Shown here in pieces: positions 1 to 8,063 of a stretch of 64,000 nt of DNA. Numbering within the stretch: the first letter of the stretch is position 1; every line of letters starts with the position of its first letter. This DNA is from Streptomyces sp. CB09001. GTDB lineage: Bacteria > Actinomycetota > Actinomycetes > Streptomycetales > Streptomycetaceae. The position numbers and the translations under genes are program-made. The notes beneath the pieces are model-generated. The model saw nothing but the letters and a program-made list of their open reading frames with translations, did no database searches and had not been told where the DNA came from. The stretch spans positions 5,261,001 through 5,325,000 of the forward strand of contig NZ_CP026730.1 of assembly GCF_003369795.1 (NCBI RefSeq), written 5' to 3'.

Positions 1-1
1 C

Positions 2-883
2 CACGCCGACATCGACCCGGCCGAGATCGGCAAGAACCGCGCCGCCGACGTCCCGATCGTCGGCGACGCCCGCGAGGTCATCGCCGACCTGGTCCAGGCG
101 GTCCAGAAGGAGCACGACGAGGGCAGCAAGGGCGACTACACCGCCTGGTGGAAGGACCTGACCCGCTGGCGCGACACCTACCCCCTCGGCTACGACCAGC
201 CCGAGGACGGTTCGCTCTCCCCGCAGCAGGTCATCGAGCGCATCGGGCAGCTGGCACCCGAGGGCACGATCTTCGCGGCCGGCGTCGGCCAGCACCAGAT
301 GTGGGCCGCGCACTTCGTCCAGTACGACAAGCCCGCCACCTGGCTGAACTCCGGCGGCGCCGGGACCATGGGCTACGCCGTCCCGGCCGCCATGGGTGCC
401 CAGGCCGGCATGCCCGAGCGCACCGTCTGGGCGATCGACGGCGACGGCTGCTTCCAGATGACCAACCAGGAACTGACCACCTGCGCCCTGAACAACATCC
501 CGATCAAGGTCGCCGTCATCAACAACGGCGCCCTGGGGATGGTCCGCCAGTGGCAGACCCTGTTCTACAACCAGCGGTACTCCAACACGGTGCTGCACTC
601 CGGCCCCGAGGACGTCAACCCGGACGCCCGCGGTACCCGGGTCCCCGACTTCGTGAAGCTGTCGGAGGCCATGGGCTGCCACGCCATCCGCTGCGAGGAC
701 CCCGCCGACCTCGACAAGGTGATCGAGGAGGCGAACGCCATCAACGACCGCCCCGTCGTCGTCGACTTCATCGTCCACGAGGACGCGATGGTCTGGCCGA
801 TGGTCGCCGCCGGCACCTCCAACGACGAGATCATGGCCGCCCGGGACGTCCGCCCCGACTTCGGCGACAACGAAGACGACTGA
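2..883 (+). CDS. ilvB: Acetolactate synthase large subunit, C-terminal part (5' end outside window)
   Basis: Catalytic subunit of acetohydroxyacid synthase, which condenses pyruvate with pyruvate or 2-oxobutyrate using thiamine diphosphate (first common step to Val, Leu and Ile). The visible 293 residues cover the end of the central domain and the whole TPP-binding domain. The GDG...NN metal/TPP motif is present (GDGCFQMTNQE, then VINNGALG about 25 residues on), as is the usual C-terminal stretch ending near AMVWPMVAAG. It is followed after 21 bp by ilvN and then ilvC, the standard actinobacterial ilvBNC order, so co-transcription is likely. Any upstream leader or attenuator is outside the window. 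Identification is secure; only the 5' end is missing. Confidence 0.97.
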   Translation, partial: HADIDPAEIGKNRAADVPIVGDAREVIADLVQAVQKEHDEGSKGDYTAWWKDLTRWRDTYPLGYDQPEDGSLSPQQVIERIGQLAPEGTIFAAGVGQHQMWAAHFVQYDKPATWLNSGGAGTMGYAVPAAMGAQAGMPERTVWAIDGDGCFQMTNQELTTCALNNIPIKVAVINNGALGMVRQWQTLFYNQRYSNTVLHSGPEDVNPDARGTRVPDFVKLSEAMGCHAIRCEDPADLDKVIEEANAINDRPVVVDFIVHEDAMVWPMVAAGTSNDEIMAARDVRPDFGDNEDD

Positions 884-904
884 GCGAGAGAGACCGAAGA
901 GACC

Positions 905-1429
905 ATGTCCAAGCACACGCTCTCCGTCCTGGTGGAGAACACCCCCGGCGTCCTGGCGCGGATCACCGCCCTCTTCTCCCGGCGCGGCTTCAACATCGAC
1001 TCGCTCGCCGTCGGCGTCACCGAGCACCCCGACATCTCCCGCATCACCATCGTGGTGAGCGTCGAGGACTTCCCGCTGGAGCAGGTCACCAAGCAGCTCA
1101 ACAAGCTGGTGAACGTGCTCAAGATCGTCGAGCTGGAGCCCACCCAGGCCGTCCAGCGCGAACTCGTTCTGGTGAAGGTGCGCTCCGACAACGAGACGCG
1201 CTCCCAGATCGTCGAGATCGTCCAGCTCTTCCGCGCCAAGACCGTCGACGTCTCCCCGGAGGCCGTCACCATCGAGGCCACCGGCAGCAGCGACAAGCTG
1301 TCCGCCATGCTCCGGATGCTGGAACCGTACGGCATCAAGGAACTCGTCCAGTCCGGCACGATCGCCATCGGCCGCGGCGCCCGTTCGATCACGGACCGCT
1401 CGCTGCGCGCACTCGACCGGTCCGCATAA
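905..1429 (+). CDS. ilvN: Acetolactate synthase small (regulatory) subunit
   Basis: Regulatory subunit that activates IlvB and confers feedback inhibition by valine. It has 174 residues, the usual length for the long IlvN/IlvH type. An N-terminal ACT domain (about residues 4-78, starting HTLSVLVENTPGVLARI with the conserved N and G of the valine site) is followed by a second ACT-like C-terminal domain (about 80-165). The start is the ATG at 905, preceded by a purine-rich GAGAGA..GAAGAGA stretch. It lies 21 bp behind ilvB and about 118 bp before ilvC, in the same operon. Confidence 0.97.
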   Translation: MSKHTLSVLVENTPGVLARITALFSRRGFNIDSLAVGVTEHPDISRITIVVSVEDFPLEQVTKQLNKLVNVLKIVELEPTQAVQRELVLVKVRSDNETRSQIVEIVQLFRAKTVDVSPEAVTIEATGSSDKLSAMLRMLEPYGIKELVQSGTIAIGRGARSITDRSLRALDRSA

Positions 1430-1438
1430 CGACGGAAA

Positions 1439-1468
1439 CGGGCGGCCGGGGACACCGCCGGCCGCCCG
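1439..1468 (+). other. Hairpin between ilvN and ilvC
   Basis: A perfect 11-bp GC stem (arms 1439-1449 and 1458-1468, 8-nt loop) lies 9 bp after the ilvN stop. There is no T run. It could be a partial terminator or an RNA processing/stability element that sets ilvC expression apart from ilvBN. The structure is seen directly; its role is inferred. Confidence 0.4.
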
Positions 1469-1547
1469 CATTCCGAGACCCCGAAACTTCGCCTCCCCCC
1501 ACCGGCATACGGTGGGACGCAACACCTGCACACAAGGAGAGAACCCA

Positions 1548-2546
1548 GTGGCCGAGCTGTTCTACGACGCCGACGCCGACCTGTCCATCATCCAGGGCCG
1601 CAAGGTCGCGGTCATCGGGTACGGCAGCCAGGGCCACGCCCACGCCCTGTCGCTGCGCGACTCCGGTGTCGACGTGCGCGTCGGTCTGCACGAGGGCTCC
1701 AAGTCCAAGGCCAAGGCCGAGGAGCAGGGCCTGCGCGTGGTGAGCCCGTCCGAGGCCGCCGCCGAGGCCGACGTCATCATGATCCTCGTTCCGGACCCGA
1801 TCCAGGCCGAGGTCTACGACAAGGACATCAAGGACAACCTGAAGGACGGCGACGCCCTGTTCTTCGGCCACGGCCTGAACATCCGCTACGGCTTCATCAA
1901 GCCCCCGGCCGGCGTGGACGTCTGCATGGTCGCCCCCAAGGGCCCGGGCCACCTGGTGCGCCGTCAGTACGAGGAGGGCCGCGGCGTTCCCTGCATCGCC
2001 GCCGTCGAGCAGGACGCCACGGGCAACGGCTTCGCGCTGGCCCTGTCGTACGCCAAGGGCATCGGCGGCACCCGCGCCGGCGTCATCAAGACCACCTTCA
2101 CCGAGGAGACCGAGACCGACCTGTTCGGTGAGCAGGCCGTCCTCTGCGGTGGCACCGCGGCACTGGTGAAGGCGGGCTTCGAGACGCTGACCGAGGCCGG
2201 TTACCAGCCGGAGATCGCCTACTTCGAGTGCATGCACGAGCTGAAGCTGATCGTGGACCTCATGTACGAGGGCGGCCTGGAGAAGATGCGCTGGTCGATC
2301 TCCGAGACCGCCGAGTGGGGCGACTACGTCACCGGACCGCGGATCATCACCGACGCCACCAAGGCCGAGATGAAGAAGGTCCTCGCCGAGATCCAGGACG
2401 GCACCTTCGCCAAGAACTGGATGGACGAGTACCACGGCGGTCTGAAGAAGTACAACGAGTACAAGAAGCAGGACTCCGAGCATCTGCTGGAGACCACCGG
2501 CAAGGAGCTGCGCAAGCTCATGAGCTGGGTCGACGAAGAGGCGTAG
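1548..2546 (+). CDS. ilvC: Ketol-acid reductoisomerase (NADP+), class I
   Basis: Converts acetolactate and acetohydroxybutyrate to the dihydroxy acids using NADPH and Mg2+. It has 332 residues, typical of short class I KARI. The Rossmann motif GYGSQGHAHA lies near the N-terminus (about 26-35), and the knotted C-terminal domain carries the metal-binding acidic residues (for example EETETDLFGEQ and ECMHELKLIVDLMYEGG). The start is the GTG at 1548 because AAGGAG sits 8 nt upstream (1534-1539); the frame stays open upstream to an ATG at 1512, but that would add 12 unconserved residues. Third gene of ilvBNC, followed by a strong terminator. Confidence 0.97.
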   Translation: MAELFYDADADLSIIQGRKVAVIGYGSQGHAHALSLRDSGVDVRVGLHEGSKSKAKAEEQGLRVVSPSEAAAEADVIMILVPDPIQAEVYDKDIKDNLKDGDALFFGHGLNIRYGFIKPPAGVDVCMVAPKGPGHLVRRQYEEGRGVPCIAAVEQDATGNGFALALSYAKGIGGTRAGVIKTTFTEETETDLFGEQAVLCGGTAALVKAGFETLTEAGYQPEIAYFECMHELKLIVDLMYEGGLEKMRWSISETAEWGDYVTGPRIITDATKAEMKKVLAEIQDGTFAKNWMDEYHGGLKKYNEYKKQDSEHLLETTGKELRKLMSWVDEEA

Positions 2547-2554
2547 GTCTTTGC

Positions 2555-2592
2555 CCCGCGGGGGTGCCGGGCGTGCCGGGCACCCCCGCGGG
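2555..2592 (+). terminator. Rho-independent-like terminator after ilvC
   Basis: Perfect 14-bp inverted repeat (2555-2568 and 2579-2592) with a 10-nt loop, 9 bp after the ilvC stop. It lacks a long T run, as is common for Streptomyces terminators. It ends the ilvBNC unit before serA. Confidence 0.75.
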
Positions 2593-2717
2593 ATCCACTT
2601 CCGGGTGATGCTTCCGCAGCGGCGCAGGACACTGCCCGCCACGCCACTAGACTGCTGAACACATACGCGTCAGGCCCACAGCGTCGTGCGTCTTCCACGC
2701 GGCTAGCAACCCTCCGC

Positions 2718-2745
2718 ATGCGGCCGTCGGGACGGCCGTCCGCAT
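2718..2745 (+). other. Inverted repeat in the serA leader
   Basis: Sequence able to fold with arms starting ATGCGG (2718) and ending CCGCAT (2745) around CCGTC/GACGG, about 20 bp before the serA start. It may be a leader hairpin. No leader peptide or known riboswitch was recognised here. Confidence 0.3.
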
Positions 2746-2764
2746 TGGACTTGTGAGGACTCAC

Positions 2765-4354
2765 GTGAGCTCGAAACCCGTCGTACTCATCGCTGAAGAG
2801 CTGTCGCCCGCGACCGTGGACGCGCTCGGCCCCGACTTCGAGATCCGCCAGTGCAACGGCGCGGACCGGGCCGAACTGCTCCCCGCCATCGCCGACGTGG
2901 ACGCGATCCTGGTCCGCTCCGCCACCAAGGTCGACGCCGAGGCCGTGGCCGCCGCCAAGAAGCTCAAGGTCGTCGCCCGTGCCGGCGTCGGCCTGGACAA
3001 CGTCGACGTCTCCGCCGCCACCAAGGCCGGCGTGATGGTGGTCAACGCCCCGACCTCCAACATCGTCACGGCCGCCGAGCTGGCCTGCGGCCTGATCGTC
3101 GCCACCGCCCGCAACATCCCGCAGGCCAACGCCGCGCTGAAGAACGGCGAGTGGAAGCGCAGCAAGTACACCGGCGTGGAGCTGGCCGAGAAGACCCTCG
3201 GCGTCGTCGGCCTCGGCCGCATCGGCGCGCTCGTCGCGCAGCGCATGTCGGCCTTCGGCATGAAGGTCGTCGCCTACGACCCCTACGTGCAGCCCGCGCG
3301 GGCCGCGCAGATGGGCGTCAAGGTGCTGTCGCTGGACGAGCTGCTGGAGGTCTCCGACTTCATCACCGTCCACCTGCCCAAGACCCCCGAGACCCTCGGC
3401 CTGATCGGCGACGAGGCGCTGCGCAAGGTCAAGCCGAGCGTCCGCATCGTCAACGCCGCCCGCGGCGGCATCGTCGACGAGGAGGCGCTGTACTCGGCGC
3501 TCAAGGAGGGCCGCGTCGCCGGCGCCGGCCTCGACGTGTACGCCAAGGAGCCCTGCACCGACTCGCCGCTGTTCGAGTTCGACCAGGTCGTGGCCACCCC
3601 GCACCTCGGCGCCTCCACCGACGAGGCCCAGGAGAAGGCCGGCATCGCCGTCGCCAAGTCGGTCCGCCTCGCCCTCGCCGGTGAGCTGGTCCCCGACGCG
3701 GTCAACGTCCAGGGCGGCGTCATCGCCGAGGACGTCAAGCCGGGCCTGCCGCTCGCCGAGCGCCTCGGCCGCATCTTCACCGCGCTCGCCGGTGAGGTCG
3801 CCGTCCGCCTCGACGTCGAGGTCTACGGCGAGATCACCCAGCACGACGTGAAGGTGCTGGAGCTGTCCGCCCTCAAGGGCGTCTTCGAGGACGTCGTCGA
3901 CGAGACGGTGTCGTACGTCAACGCCCCGCTGTTCGCCCAGGAGCGCGGTGTCGAGGTCCGGCTGACCACCAGCTCGGAGTCCCCGGAGCACCGCAACGTC
4001 GTCATCGTGCGCGGCACCCTCTCGGACGGCGAGGAGGTGTCGGTCTCCGGCACGCTGGCCGGCCCGAAGCACCTCCAGAAGATCGTCGCCATCGGCGAGT
4101 ACGACGTGGACCTCGCCCTCGCCGACCACATGGTCGTCCTGCGCTACGAGGACCGTCCCGGCGTCGTCGGCACCGTCGGCCGGATCATCGGCGAGGCGGG
4201 CCTCAACATCGCCGGCATGCAGGTCGCCCGCGCGACGGTCGGCGGCGAGGCGCTGGCCGTCCTCACCGTCGACGACACGGTGCCCGCCGGGGTTCTGGCG
4301 GAGGTCGCGGCGGAGATCGGCGCCACGTCCGCCCGGTCCGTCAACCTCGTCTGA
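2765..4354 (+). CDS. serA: D-3-phosphoglycerate dehydrogenase (long, ACT-domain type)
   Basis: NAD-dependent oxidation of 3-phosphoglycerate, the first step of serine synthesis. It has 529 residues, the length of the actinobacterial and mycobacterial long form. Order: substrate-binding half, Rossmann domain with GLGRIGALVA (about 150-160), active-site His in HLGAST (about 280), an intervening ASB domain (about 320-450) and a C-terminal ACT domain (LRYEDRPGVVGTVG onward) that senses serine. The start chosen is the GTG at 2765, with GAGG 6 nt upstream; an in-frame GTG at 2753 overlaps that ribosome-binding site. Monocistronic between two hairpins. Confidence 0.97.
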   Translation: MSSKPVVLIAEELSPATVDALGPDFEIRQCNGADRAELLPAIADVDAILVRSATKVDAEAVAAAKKLKVVARAGVGLDNVDVSAATKAGVMVVNAPTSNIVTAAELACGLIVATARNIPQANAALKNGEWKRSKYTGVELAEKTLGVVGLGRIGALVAQRMSAFGMKVVAYDPYVQPARAAQMGVKVLSLDELLEVSDFITVHLPKTPETLGLIGDEALRKVKPSVRIVNAARGGIVDEEALYSALKEGRVAGAGLDVYAKEPCTDSPLFEFDQVVATPHLGASTDEAQEKAGIAVAKSVRLALAGELVPDAVNVQGGVIAEDVKPGLPLAERLGRIFTALAGEVAVRLDVEVYGEITQHDVKVLELSALKGVFEDVVDETVSYVNAPLFAQERGVEVRLTTSSESPEHRNVVIVRGTLSDGEEVSVSGTLAGPKHLQKIVAIGEYDVDLALADHMVVLRYEDRPGVVGTVGRIIGEAGLNIAGMQVARATVGGEALAVLTVDDTVPAGVLAEVAAEIGATSARSVNLV

Positions 4355-4364
4355 GGCGGCCGTA

Positions 4365-4388
4365 CCCGGGGGGCCGCCGCCCCCCGGG
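4365..4388 (+). terminator. Hairpin after serA
   Basis: Perfect 9-bp CCC-GGGGGG stem (4365-4373 and 4380-4388) with a 6-nt loop, 10 bp after the serA stop. It lies between the convergent serA and MFS genes and could serve both strands. Confidence 0.55.
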
Positions 4389-4438
4389 ACCCCCGTTCAC
4401 GGCCCTGAGCGGGCCTCGTCCTCAAACTCCCCCACTGC

Positions 4439-6001
4439 CTAAAGGGCGTGGGAGGTACCCCCAGACGGGCTGAGTGAGTCAGCCTGTCCGGCGTTTTCCG
4501 TGGCCGTGTTCTCGCGCACCCGGATGCCGCGCAGTGCGCGTGCCGCCGGGAGCGCCGCCGCCAACAGCAGCACCGCGCCCGCGATCGCGGCGCCCCGCAT
4601 GCCGTCGGTGAAGGCCTCCCGCGCCGCCGTCGCCAGGGCCTCTCCCGCGGACCCCGGCAGCCGTGCGGCGACCGACAGCGCGCCGCCCAGGGTTTCCCGA
4701 GCCGCGTCCGGTGCCGAGGCCGGCATCTCGTGGTGGTAGACGGCCGTACCCACGGAGCCCAGGACCGCCATGCTCAACGCGCCGCCGAACTCGGTGCCGG
4801 TCTCCATCAGGGAGGACGCCGCGCCCGCCTTCTCCACCGGGGCGGCGCTGAGCGCCAGGTCGGTGAGCTGGGACATCACCGCGACGATGCCGCCCGCCAT
4901 GACGCCGCAGGCCGCCAGCACCAGCCACAGGGAGTCGGTGCCGGCGCAGGCCAGGAGCGCGTAACCGCACGCCGCGACCACGAAACCGCCCGCCACCACG
5001 TGCGCCCGCTCCACACCCAGCCGGACCAGCCGCATGGCGAGCGGCGCGGCGAAGCCGATGAAGACCGACGGCAGCAGGGCCCACAGCGCGGCCTCCAGCG
5101 CGCTCTTGTCCAGCACGGACTGGAGGTACTGGGTGGTGAAGTAGGAGGACCCCATCATCCCGAAGGCCGACACCAGGTTGAGGACGACGGCCGGGGTGAA
5201 GCCGTGCCCGCGGAAGAGGGCGGGCGAGATCATCGGCGAGGCCGAGGTGCGCTGGCGGTGCACGAACAGCGCCGCGAAGAGCAGACCGACGGTGATCGAG
5301 ACGACGTAGCGGACGTTCCAGCCCTCGGAGGGCAGCTCCTTGAGGCCGTAGACCACGGGCAGGACCGCCGCCATCGACAGCGGGACGCTCAGCAGGTCGA
5401 AGCGGCCGGGTGAGGGGTTCGTGGACTCCGGGAGCAGCACCGGGCCGAGGATCAGCAGCAGCGCCATCGCGGGCAGGTTCACCAGGAAGACCGAGCCCCA
5501 CCAGAAGTGCTCCACGAGGACGCCGCTCATCACCGAGCCGAGCGCGATCCCGGCCGTCATCACCCCGGACCACAGCCCGATCGCCTTCGCCCGCTGGGCG
5601 GGGTCGGTGAACATCGTGCGGACCAGCGCCATCGTCGACGGCATCAGGGTGGCGCCGCCGATGCCGAGGACCGCGCGGGCCGCGATCAGGGTCTCGGCGG
5701 TGTGCGCGTAGGCCGCGAGCAGGGAAGCCGCGCCGAAGGCCATGGCACCGACGAGCAGCAGCCTGCGACGGCCGATGCGGTCGCCCAGGGAACCCATCGT
5801 CATCAGGAGACCGGCCAGTACGAAGCCGTAGATGTCGAAGATCCACAACTGCTGAGTGCCGCTCGGCTCCAGATCGGCGCTGATCTCCGGGATCGCGAAG
5901 TACAGGACGGAGACGTCCATCGAGACCAGCAGCAGCGGGAGCATCAGCACGGCGAGCGCCGTCCACTCGCGGCGCCCTGCGCGGGGCGGGTTCGTTGTCA
6001 T
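4439..6001 (-). CDS. MFS drug/H+ antiporter, DHA2 (EmrB/QacA) type
   Basis: Predicted inner-membrane exporter of about 520 residues, with many hydrophobic helices consistent with the 14-helix DHA2 family. The N-terminal region has the DHA motif C-like pattern and the loop motif GSLGDRIGRRRLLLVGA (motif A, about residues 70-86). The start is taken as the ATG at 6001; an in-frame GTG at 6019 lies inside the operator-like inverted repeat and neither has a clear ribosome-binding site. It is divergent from a TetR gene 83 bp away, so repression by that TetR protein is likely. The substrate cannot be told from sequence. Confidence 0.9.
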   Translation of the reverse strand: MTTNPPRAGRREWTALAVLMLPLLLVSMDVSVLYFAIPEISADLEPSGTQQLWIFDIYGFVLAGLLMTMGSLGDRIGRRRLLLVGAMAFGAASLLAAYAHTAETLIAARAVLGIGGATLMPSTMALVRTMFTDPAQRAKAIGLWSGVMTAGIALGSVMSGVLVEHFWWGSVFLVNLPAMALLLILGPVLLPESTNPSPGRFDLLSVPLSMAAVLPVVYGLKELPSEGWNVRYVVSITVGLLFAALFVHRQRTSASPMISPALFRGHGFTPAVVLNLVSAFGMMGSSYFTTQYLQSVLDKSALEAALWALLPSVFIGFAAPLAMRLVRLGVERAHVVAGGFVVAACGYALLACAGTDSLWLVLAACGVMAGGIVAVMSQLTDLALSAAPVEKAGAASSLMETGTEFGGALSMAVLGSVGTAVYHHEMPASAPDAARETLGGALSVAARLPGSAGEALATAAREAFTDGMRGAAIAGAVLLLAAALPAARALRGIRVRENTATENAGQADSLSPSGGTSHAL

Positions 6002-6012
6002 GACGGCGACTG

Positions 6013-6060
6013 TACGCACGTCTAATACGCGTGTCTAGAACATTGTCTAAGACGTGCGTA
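6013..6060. promoter_or_regulatory. Operator/promoter region between MFS exporter and TetR gene
   Basis: Perfect 11-bp inverted repeat: arms 6013-6023 and 6050-6060 (TACGCACGTCT and its complement) with a 26-bp centre. The element GTCTA occurs three times (6020, 6033, 6045) at about 12-13 bp spacing. It sits in the divergent promoter region and is the obvious binding site for the adjacent TetR regulator. The repeat is seen; the binding is inferred. Confidence 0.6.
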
Positions 6061-6084
6061 TGAAGAGGCGGGTAGGGTGGGCGC

Positions 6085-6675
6085 ATGGGACACCGTGAGG
6101 ATCTGCTCGAGGGCGCCAAGCGCTGCCTGCTGGAGAAGGGCTTCGCGCGCACGACCGCGCGGGACATCGTCAAGGAGTCGGGGACCAACCTGGCGTCCAT
6201 CGGCTACCACTACGGCTCGAAGGACGTCCTGCTCGCACAGGCGTACATCGAGCTGATCGAGGCGATGGGGGGCGCCTTCGAGGGCGAGGGCCCCGCTCTG
6301 GACGACACCGAACCGGGCTCGGTCGAGCGGTTCCGGCAGGTGTGGTCCAACATCATCGGCACCATGCGGGAGCCCGGCTCCATCTGGCGCCTCAGCATGG
6401 AAGTGCTGGTCATGGGCGACCGGATGCCCGAGCTGCGCGAGCACCTCGGCCGCGCCCAGCGCGAGGCCGGACGCGGCATCATCCCGCTGCTCATGGGCGG
6501 CAGGGAGGAGGACGTCACGGACGGGACGACGGACACCCTGGGCGCCTTCTACGTCACCCTGATGACCGGCCTCATCGCCCAGTGGAACTTCGACCCGAAG
6601 AGCGCACCCGACGCCGACGCGCTGACCGAGGGCCTCCGCCGGGTGATCGGGGCCGCTACAGGCGACGCGCCTTGA
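6085..6675 (+). CDS. TetR/AcrR-family transcriptional regulator
   Basis: Regulator of 196 residues. The N-terminal TetR helix-turn-helix is clear (about residues 8-55: GFARTTARDIVKESG..ASIGYHYGSKDVLL). The C-terminal ligand-binding half is unassigned. It is divergent from the DHA2 exporter and separated from it by an 11-bp-arm inverted repeat, so it probably represses the exporter and itself. The start is the ATG at 6085 with AGGGTGGG just upstream. Its 3' end overlaps the convergent PucR gene by 20 bp. Confidence 0.92.
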   Translation: MGHREDLLEGAKRCLLEKGFARTTARDIVKESGTNLASIGYHYGSKDVLLAQAYIELIEAMGGAFEGEGPALDDTEPGSVERFRQVWSNIIGTMREPGSIWRLSMEVLVMGDRMPELREHLGRAQREAGRGIIPLLMGGREEDVTDGTTDTLGAFYVTLMTGLIAQWNFDPKSAPDADALTEGLRRVIGAATGDAP

Positions 6676-7897
6676 GCGCCATGTGCAGCAGCAGCCGGTC
6701 CTCGCCGTCGTCCAGGTCCAGGCCCGTGAGCTGTTCGACGCGGGACAGCCGGTAGTACAGCGTCTGGCGGTGGACGCCCAGCTCGGCGGCAGTGCGGCCG
6801 GCCTGGCCCGCGCAGTCCAGGTACACCTCGGCGGTGCGGGCGAGTTCGCGGTGGGCGGGGGAGAGCAGGGCGCGTACGGCGGGATCGTCGGCGGAGCGCG
6901 GGGGCAGCGAGGTCAGCAGGCGGAACGCCCCGATCGACGTCCACTGCGCGACCGGCCCGAACCGCTCCTCCGCCCGCGCCGCCCGGGCCGCCGCCGACGC
7001 CTCCGACCAGGCCGTCCCCAGGTCGGCGAGACCCGTGCGCGGTGCGGAGACACCGGCCGCGGCGCCACCCGCCGGGCCGCCCCGGCCCGTGGCCGTCCCC
7101 GCCCGCTCCAGCAGCCGCCCCGCCGCCGACGTCGCCGGGGTCTGCACCTCCGCCGAGCGCAGCCGGACCAGCAGCGCCAGCGACACGGCCGAGACCCCCC
7201 ACGGCACCGTGCACAGTGCCGTGGCGCCCGGGACCGTACGGACCGAGGGCGCGTCATCGGGATCGGCCGAGGGCCAGGGCGCCACGCACACCACCGCGTG
7301 CGGGGTGTCGGCCCGGGCGCCCAGCGCGCTGCGCAGCTCCGCCACCGCCATGTCCCGCTGCCAGTCCCGCTCGGCGGTCAGCACCGCCCGCAGCTCCCGG
7401 CTCAGGTCCGCGCCGTGCTGTGCCTCGTCGGCGAGCAGTGCGCCGATCCGCGCCGTGACCTCCATGGCCGCCGCCAGCTGCCGCTCGGTCGGCCCCGGGT
7501 CGGTGTCCAGGAGCCAGACATAGCCGAGGACCACACCCCGATGGCGTACCGGCAGGCAGGTGCGCCCCCGGTACACCCCCGCCTCGGGGGTCGGCGGGAT
7601 GCGGACCGGTCCGGTCGCGCGGGTGATGCCGAAGCTCTCGAACCACGCCCGGACCGCGGCGGTGGAGCGCCGGGTGAGGATCGAGCGGGTGCGCACCGGG
7701 TCGAGAGCGGAGGGGTCGAGGTCGCCCTCGCTGTCGTAGGCGCCGAAGGCGATCAGCTCGAAGTCGCGGTTCTCCAGGGTCGCGGGCGCGCCCAGCAGCT
7801 CGGACAGCTCGTCGACCAGCTCCTGGTAGTCACCACGCGTACCACCCGAGCCTGCGGAACCTCTGGAATCCGACGTCACCCGGGCATTCTGCCGCAT
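6656..7897 (-). CDS. PucR-type helix-turn-helix regulator, likely of proline catabolism
   Basis: Protein of about 413 residues. The C-terminal PucR-type HTH is clear (AAELGVHRQTLYYRLSRVEQLTG, near residues 375-398). The N-terminal and central regions resemble the GAF/GGDEF-like sensory parts of CdaR/PucR proteins. The start is the ATG at 7897 because GAAGGG lies about 9 nt upstream; an in-frame ATG at 7918 would add 7 residues. It is divergent from the proline dehydrogenase-pruA operon, which makes it the best candidate regulator of that operon. The role is inferred from position. Confidence 0.85.
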   Translation of the reverse strand: MRQNARVTSDSRGSAGSGGTRGDYQELVDELSELLGAPATLENRDFELIAFGAYDSEGDLDPSALDPVRTRSILTRRSTAAVRAWFESFGITRATGPVRIPPTPEAGVYRGRTCLPVRHRGVVLGYVWLLDTDPGPTERQLAAAMEVTARIGALLADEAQHGADLSRELRAVLTAERDWQRDMAVAELRSALGARADTPHAVVCVAPWPSADPDDAPSVRTVPGATALCTVPWGVSAVSLALLVRLRSAEVQTPATSAAGRLLERAGTATGRGGPAGGAAAGVSAPRTGLADLGTAWSEASAAARAARAEERFGPVAQWTSIGAFRLLTSLPPRSADDPAVRALLSPAHRELARTAEVYLDCAGQAGRTAAELGVHRQTLYYRLSRVEQLTGLDLDDGEDRLLLHMALKARRL

Positions 7898-8063
7898 ATG
7901 CGCGCGCCCTTCATACATCTGTCTGAGATCTGCGGCACGGATGCGTGACAGCTGTCGATGGCCGACGATCGGGAGGATCCTTAGATTTCACGGTGGTTCT
8001 CCGTGCCGTTCCCCTCTTCGTCGGGCAGCGGCCCCTGTGTTGGTTGGTAAGTGGAGGTGCCCC

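Noticed and set aside
1512..1547. Upstream ATG extension of ilvC
   Set aside because: The GTG at 1548 has a perfect ribosome-binding site and matches the family N-terminus; the 12 extra residues do not.
148..1743. Long plus-strand frame of 531 codons across ilvB-ilvN-ilvC
   Set aside because: It is an Arg/Pro/His-rich shadow of the true genes in another frame, produced by GC-biased third positions.
6001..6019. GTG at 6019 as start of the MFS exporter
   Set aside because: It lies inside the operator-like inverted repeat and has no ribosome-binding site; ATG 6001 is kept, with some doubt.
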